From Paratractidigestivibacter sp963591565 (GTDB taxonomy: Bacteria > Actinomycetota > Coriobacteriia > Coriobacteriales > Atopobiaceae): a DNA stretch of 8,772 bases. The stretch lies in the NCBI GenBank assembly GCA_963591565.1, contig CAVAUD010000090.1, forward strand, positions 1 through 8,772. Direction: 5' to 3'. The notes under the pieces were generated by a model. The model was not told the DNA's origin. It made no database searches and saw only the letters and a program-made list of their open reading frames with translations. Within the stretch, counting starts at the first letter, position 1. The number at the start of each line of letters is the position of its first letter. Position numbers and translations under genes: made by a program. Shown piece after piece: positions 6,222-8,772 of the stretch.

Positions 6222-6227
6222 TATACT
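6222..6227 (+). promoter_or_regulatory. -10 element of yitT
   Basis: TATACT on the plus strand is 37 bp before the ATG at 6265, leaving a leader of about 30 nt. No -35 hexamer is recognisable around 6199-6204. Its expected -35 area lies directly beside that of the divergent mazG promoter, so one bound protein could affect both genes. Confidence 0.4.
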
Positions 6228-6264
6228 CTGTTGCCACGAGATTCGAGCAAAGCAAAGGGACGCG

Positions 6265-7311
6265 ATGAAGATTAGGAAACCGGGCAAGGCCGCAACCAGG
6301 CACGCAGACGCCGCACAGACGCCGATAGATAAAGATTTTTCCCACGTTGAGGTCGCCCCGCACGAGGCCGAGCCCGCCTATGTGGGCGCGCCCGTGATCG
6401 AGGCCGGCAAGCTCCTCACACCCGAGGAGTCCGCGCAGAGCCAGAAGACCATCGACAAGCGAGACACTACCAGCACGGTGCGCCTGGTCCTCATGCTCAA
6501 CCTCGCGTCGTTTATGGCCGCGGTCTCCTACGCCTTCTTCGCCGCGCCGAATCACCTGGTCATCGGTGGTGCATCGGGCCTCTCCATCCTCTTGTCGTCC
6601 CTCATCCCGGGCCTCTCGCAGTCCATCGCGCTGTGGGCCGTGAACATCGTCTGCGTCACGGTCGGCCTGTTTTTCCTCGACCGCAAAACGGTCATCTGGA
6701 GCATGGTCTCGTCTCTCGCCATCTCTGCCTACGCGACGCTGCTGCAGGGGGTCTTTAGTGTCCAGGGCTCGCTGACGGGCGACCTTTGGATTGATCTTTT
6801 ATGCACGGTAATCCTCACCGCCGTCGCCGCCGCCATGGCATTCAGCGTCGGCACCACGACGGGCGGAATGGACATCATCATCTCGGCCGTGGCCAAGCAC
6901 ACCACCCTTACCCCCGGCAACGCGACGATGGTCATCAATGCGGCGACGGTCCTGGGCGGAATCGCGCTTTACGGCCTGCGAACTGGCCTTTATTGCGTCG
7001 TTGGCCTGCTGATCGTCACCATGGTGGTCAACTACGTGCTCGACACGATGAAGCAGCACAAGATCGTGACGGTCATCTGCAAGCACCCCGCGATGGTTGA
7101 GGAATTTATCGTCCGCGAGCTCTACCGCACCGCGACGATCAGCCAGGCGTACGGCGCGTACTCCGGCAACACCGTGACGCCGATCATGACCGTCCTCAAC
7201 CCGCGCGAGACCCTCAAACTCGAGCAGTACGTGCGCAGCGTCGACCCCAACGCGTTCATCACCTACGTCAACACCTCGCAGATCACCGGCAAGGGCTTCC
7301 GCCTGGTCTAG
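6265..7311 (+). CDS. YitT-family integral membrane protein with C-terminal DUF2179 domain
   Basis: This is a 348-residue protein. After a hydrophilic N-terminus of about 70 residues come five to six membrane helices (about 72-93, 97-116, 120-138, 143-162, 175-195, and a long hydrophobic stretch 211-250). These carry the family motifs GGASGLS (101-107) and GTTTGGMDII (196-205). A cytosolic C-terminal domain follows (about 256-348) with KIVTVICKHP, ELYRTATI, YSGN and ITGKGFRLV, matching DUF2179. The transport role of the family is poorly defined. The ATG at 6265 has AAAGGGA at 6254-6260. The first 70 residues are longer than in typical members (about 280-290 residues in total) and look unstructured. 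The gene diverges from mazG and converges on mfd, so it interrupts an otherwise minus-strand block. Confidence 0.9.
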   Translation: MKIRKPGKAATRHADAAQTPIDKDFSHVEVAPHEAEPAYVGAPVIEAGKLLTPEESAQSQKTIDKRDTTSTVRLVLMLNLASFMAAVSYAFFAAPNHLVIGGASGLSILLSSLIPGLSQSIALWAVNIVCVTVGLFFLDRKTVIWSMVSSLAISAYATLLQGVFSVQGSLTGDLWIDLLCTVILTAVAAAMAFSVGTTTGGMDIIISAVAKHTTLTPGNATMVINAATVLGGIALYGLRTGLYCVVGLLIVTMVVNYVLDTMKQHKIVTVICKHPAMVEEFIVRELYRTATISQAYGAYSGNTVTPIMTVLNPRETLKLEQYVRSVDPNAFITYVNTSQITGKGFRLV

Positions 7312-7369
7312 CGGCTCAGGCGGCGGCGAGAAGGACGGCGAGACGGGCGCGGGCCAGGGGCGCCGGGTC

Positions 7370-7601
7370 TTCTCGCCACAAAATCGCCGCACGGGCGACA
7401 GGCTGGCTTCTTCTCGCTACAAAATCGCCGCACGGGCGACGCGCAGAGGTCTTCTCGCTAAAGAATCGCGCCACGGGCGACACAATCACGTCGCCCGTGG
7501 CGCGGTTTTGTAGCAAACGGCCTTCTCGCCGTCGCCCGTGCCTCGATTTCGTAGCGAGAACCCCGCTCAACGTCGCCGACCCCGCGTTTTTGTAGCAGAG
7601 A
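7370..7601. repeat. Mirror-symmetric array of six 30-bp units with 41-bp pitch
   Basis: Three direct copies at 7370-7399, 7411-7440 and 7452-7481 are followed by three inverted copies at 7490-7519, 7531-7560 and 7572-7601. Every neighbouring pair within each half is spaced exactly 41 bp start to start, and the two halves mirror around 7485.5. Each unit reads roughly TTCTCGCTACAAAATCG, a short variable part, then CACGGGCGAC. The first two copies differ at one base; the last copy is the most diverged and its outer end is shifted by one base. The 11-bp linkers differ from one another. The array fills most of the 300 bp between the convergent stops of yitT and mfd. It may be a stack of terminators, a protein-binding array or an extragenic repeat; nothing in it looks coding. 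Confidence 0.85.
7467..7504. terminator. Bidirectional terminator hairpin at the centre of the array
   Basis: A perfect 15-bp GC-rich stem CGCGCCACGGGCGAC (7467-7481 with 7490-7504) with the 8-nt loop ACAATCAC lies midway between the convergent yitT and mfd stops. On the plus strand the stem is followed by GTTTTG; on the minus strand by ATTCTTT. This is a reasonable intrinsic terminator for both directions, though the T-tracts are short. It is formed by the two innermost copies of the repeat. Confidence 0.6.
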
Positions 7602-7611
7602 AGACCCCGCC

Positions 7612-8772
7612 TTACGCCTCCGGGTCGTCGTCGCCGCCGAGCTCCTCGAGCACGCCCAGCGCGACGGGCATGACCTCCTCGGCCCCCTTGTGGAACGGGT
7701 ACGCCAGCTTGTGCGACTTGGGGTAGTTGAGCGCCCCGCGCCCGCGCAGCTTCAAGGCGACCTCGCGCGGCACGTCGACACCCATGTATACCAGGCGCCC
7801 GTTGGTCAGCGAGACGGACGTGCAGCCCAGGCGCTGCGCACGAATCCGCACGCGCGCCCGGTCGAACAAGTTGCGCCCCGCCAGCGGCAGCGCGCCGTAC
7901 GTGTCCTCGGTCTCCTTCTGCAGCGCGTCCACCTCGGCCAGCTCAACGGCGCCCGCCAGCTTGCGGTAGACCAGCACGCGGCGGTCGACCTCGGGCAGGT
8001 ACTCCTCGGCCAGGAAGAAATCGGCCGAGAGGTTGATCGTGACCTCGGCCTGCTCGACGTCGGGCGTCTCGCCGCGCGCCTCGGCCACGGCCTGGCCCAA
8101 CATCTGGGTAAACAGGTCAAAGCCCACGCTCGACAGGTTGCCGTGCTGCTCGGCCCCCACCAAGGAACCGGCGCCGCGGATCTCCAGGTCGCGCATGGCG
8201 ATCTTCATGCCGCTGCCCAGGTCCTGGTACTCGTTGATCGCCATCAGGCGGTCGGTCGCCTCGGGCGTCAGGGGCGCCTCGCCGGGGAACATGAAGTAGG
8301 CGTAGGCCTGCACGCGCCCGCGGCCGACGCGGCCCTTGAGCTGGTACAACTGCGCCAGGCCCATGCGCTGCGAGTCCTCGATGATCAGCGTGTTGGAGTG
8401 CGGGTTGTCGATGCCGCTCTCGATGATGGTCGTCGCGACCAGCACGTCGATCTCGTGCTCGGCGTACTCGAGCATCACGTCCTCGACCTGCCGGGCGCTC
8501 ATCTTGCCGTGCGCCACGCCGATCCTGGCCTCGGGCGCCGCCTCGGCCACGCGCGCCACGGCCTCCTCGATCGTGTGGACGCGGTTCGAGACGTAGTAGA
8601 CCTGCCCCTTGCGCTCCAGCTCAAGGCGAATAGCTGCAGAAACGAGGTCCTGATCATACTCGCCCACCGTCACCTTGACGGGCAGGCGCCCCGGCGGCGG
8701 CGTCATGATGAGGCTCATGTCGCGCACGCCGCTCATCGCCATCTGCATCGTGCGCGGGATGGGCGTGGCCGA
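7612..8772 (-). CDS. mfd: Transcription-repair coupling factor Mfd, C-terminal part (cut by window edge)
   Basis: The visible 386 residues start inside the translocase at SATPIPRTMQMAMSGVRD (helicase motif III region). They continue with GQVYYVSNRV (motif IV region), ATTIIESGIDNPHSNTLII (motif V) and QLYQLKGRVGRG (motif VI), then the GSLVGAEQHGNLSSVGFDLF segment typical of Mfd/RecG and the C-terminal TRCF domain with INLSADFFLAEEYLPEVDRR. Mfd removes RNA polymerase stalled at DNA lesions and recruits UvrA; full-length proteins have about 1,150 residues, so two thirds lie outside the window. The C-terminus ends at TAA (7612-7614), and its transcript runs into the mirror array, where it should terminate. 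Confidence 0.95.
   Translation of the reverse strand, partial: SATPIPRTMQMAMSGVRDMSLIMTPPPGRLPVKVTVGEYDQDLVSAAIRLELERKGQVYYVSNRVHTIEEAVARVAEAAPEARIGVAHGKMSARQVEDVMLEYAEHEIDVLVATTIIESGIDNPHSNTLIIEDSQRMGLAQLYQLKGRVGRGRVQAYAYFMFPGEAPLTPEATDRLMAINEYQDLGSGMKIAMRDLEIRGAGSLVGAEQHGNLSSVGFDLFTQMLGQAVAEARGETPDVEQAEVTINLSADFFLAEEYLPEVDRRVLVYRKLAGAVELAEVDALQKETEDTYGALPLAGRNLFDRARVRIRAQRLGCTSVSLTNGRLVYMGVDVPREVALKLRGRGALNYPKSHKLAYPFHKGAEEVMPVALGVLEELGGDDDPEA

Noticed and set aside
7370..7601. CRISPR-like array
   Set aside because: The units are regularly spaced, but the linkers are only 11 bp, far shorter than CRISPR spacers. The orientation flips in the middle, and no cas genes are near.

Overview
The window is GC-rich (I estimate well above 60% G+C) with GTG starts, strong GGAGG-type ribosome sites and compact gene spacing. 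The gene set (iron-dependent alcohol dehydrogenase, Ppx/GppA phosphatase, DivIC/FtsB-like septum protein, two-domain MazG, YitT-type membrane protein, Mfd) and the codon bias suggest a member of Coriobacteriia (Olsenella/Atopobium/Collinsella type). That assignment is inference from gene content and composition. A run of 30 N at 2728-2757 shows that this is a draft assembly and that two contigs may have been joined here.

Left part (1-2727): the 5' end of an iron-containing alcohol dehydrogenase leaves the window on the minus strand. Its upstream region holds a possible promoter and three consecutive perfect inverted repeats that would lie in its mRNA leader. Divergent to it, on the plus strand, two helical-repeat proteins of unknown function overlap at their stop/start codons. 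They share a clearly homologous core and are probably a translationally coupled tandem duplication. They are followed by a 127-bp element bounded by perfect 18-bp inverted repeats, which ends next to the assembly gap.

Middle part (2758-6152), all minus strand: mazG, then a DivIC-like gene with its own extended -10 promoter, a Ppx/GppA gene, tRNA-Leu(UAA), tRNA-Glu(UUC) and a terminator stem. This is a housekeeping block for nucleotide-pool cleaning, septum assembly, polyphosphate/(p)ppGpp phosphatase chemistry and translation.

Right part (6153-8772): yitT runs divergently from mazG out of a shared short promoter region and converges on mfd, whose C-terminal third enters from the right edge on the minus strand. 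The 300 bp between the convergent yitT and mfd stops contain the most striking structure of the window. It has six copies of a 30-bp unit, three direct then three inverted, with an exact 41-bp pitch and exact mirror symmetry about position 7485.5. The centre is a perfect 15-bp hairpin that looks like a bidirectional terminator.

The genes are mostly ordinary. The best candidates for undescribed biology are the mirror array, the 127-bp terminal-repeat element, the coupled paralogue pair and the three-hairpin leader.
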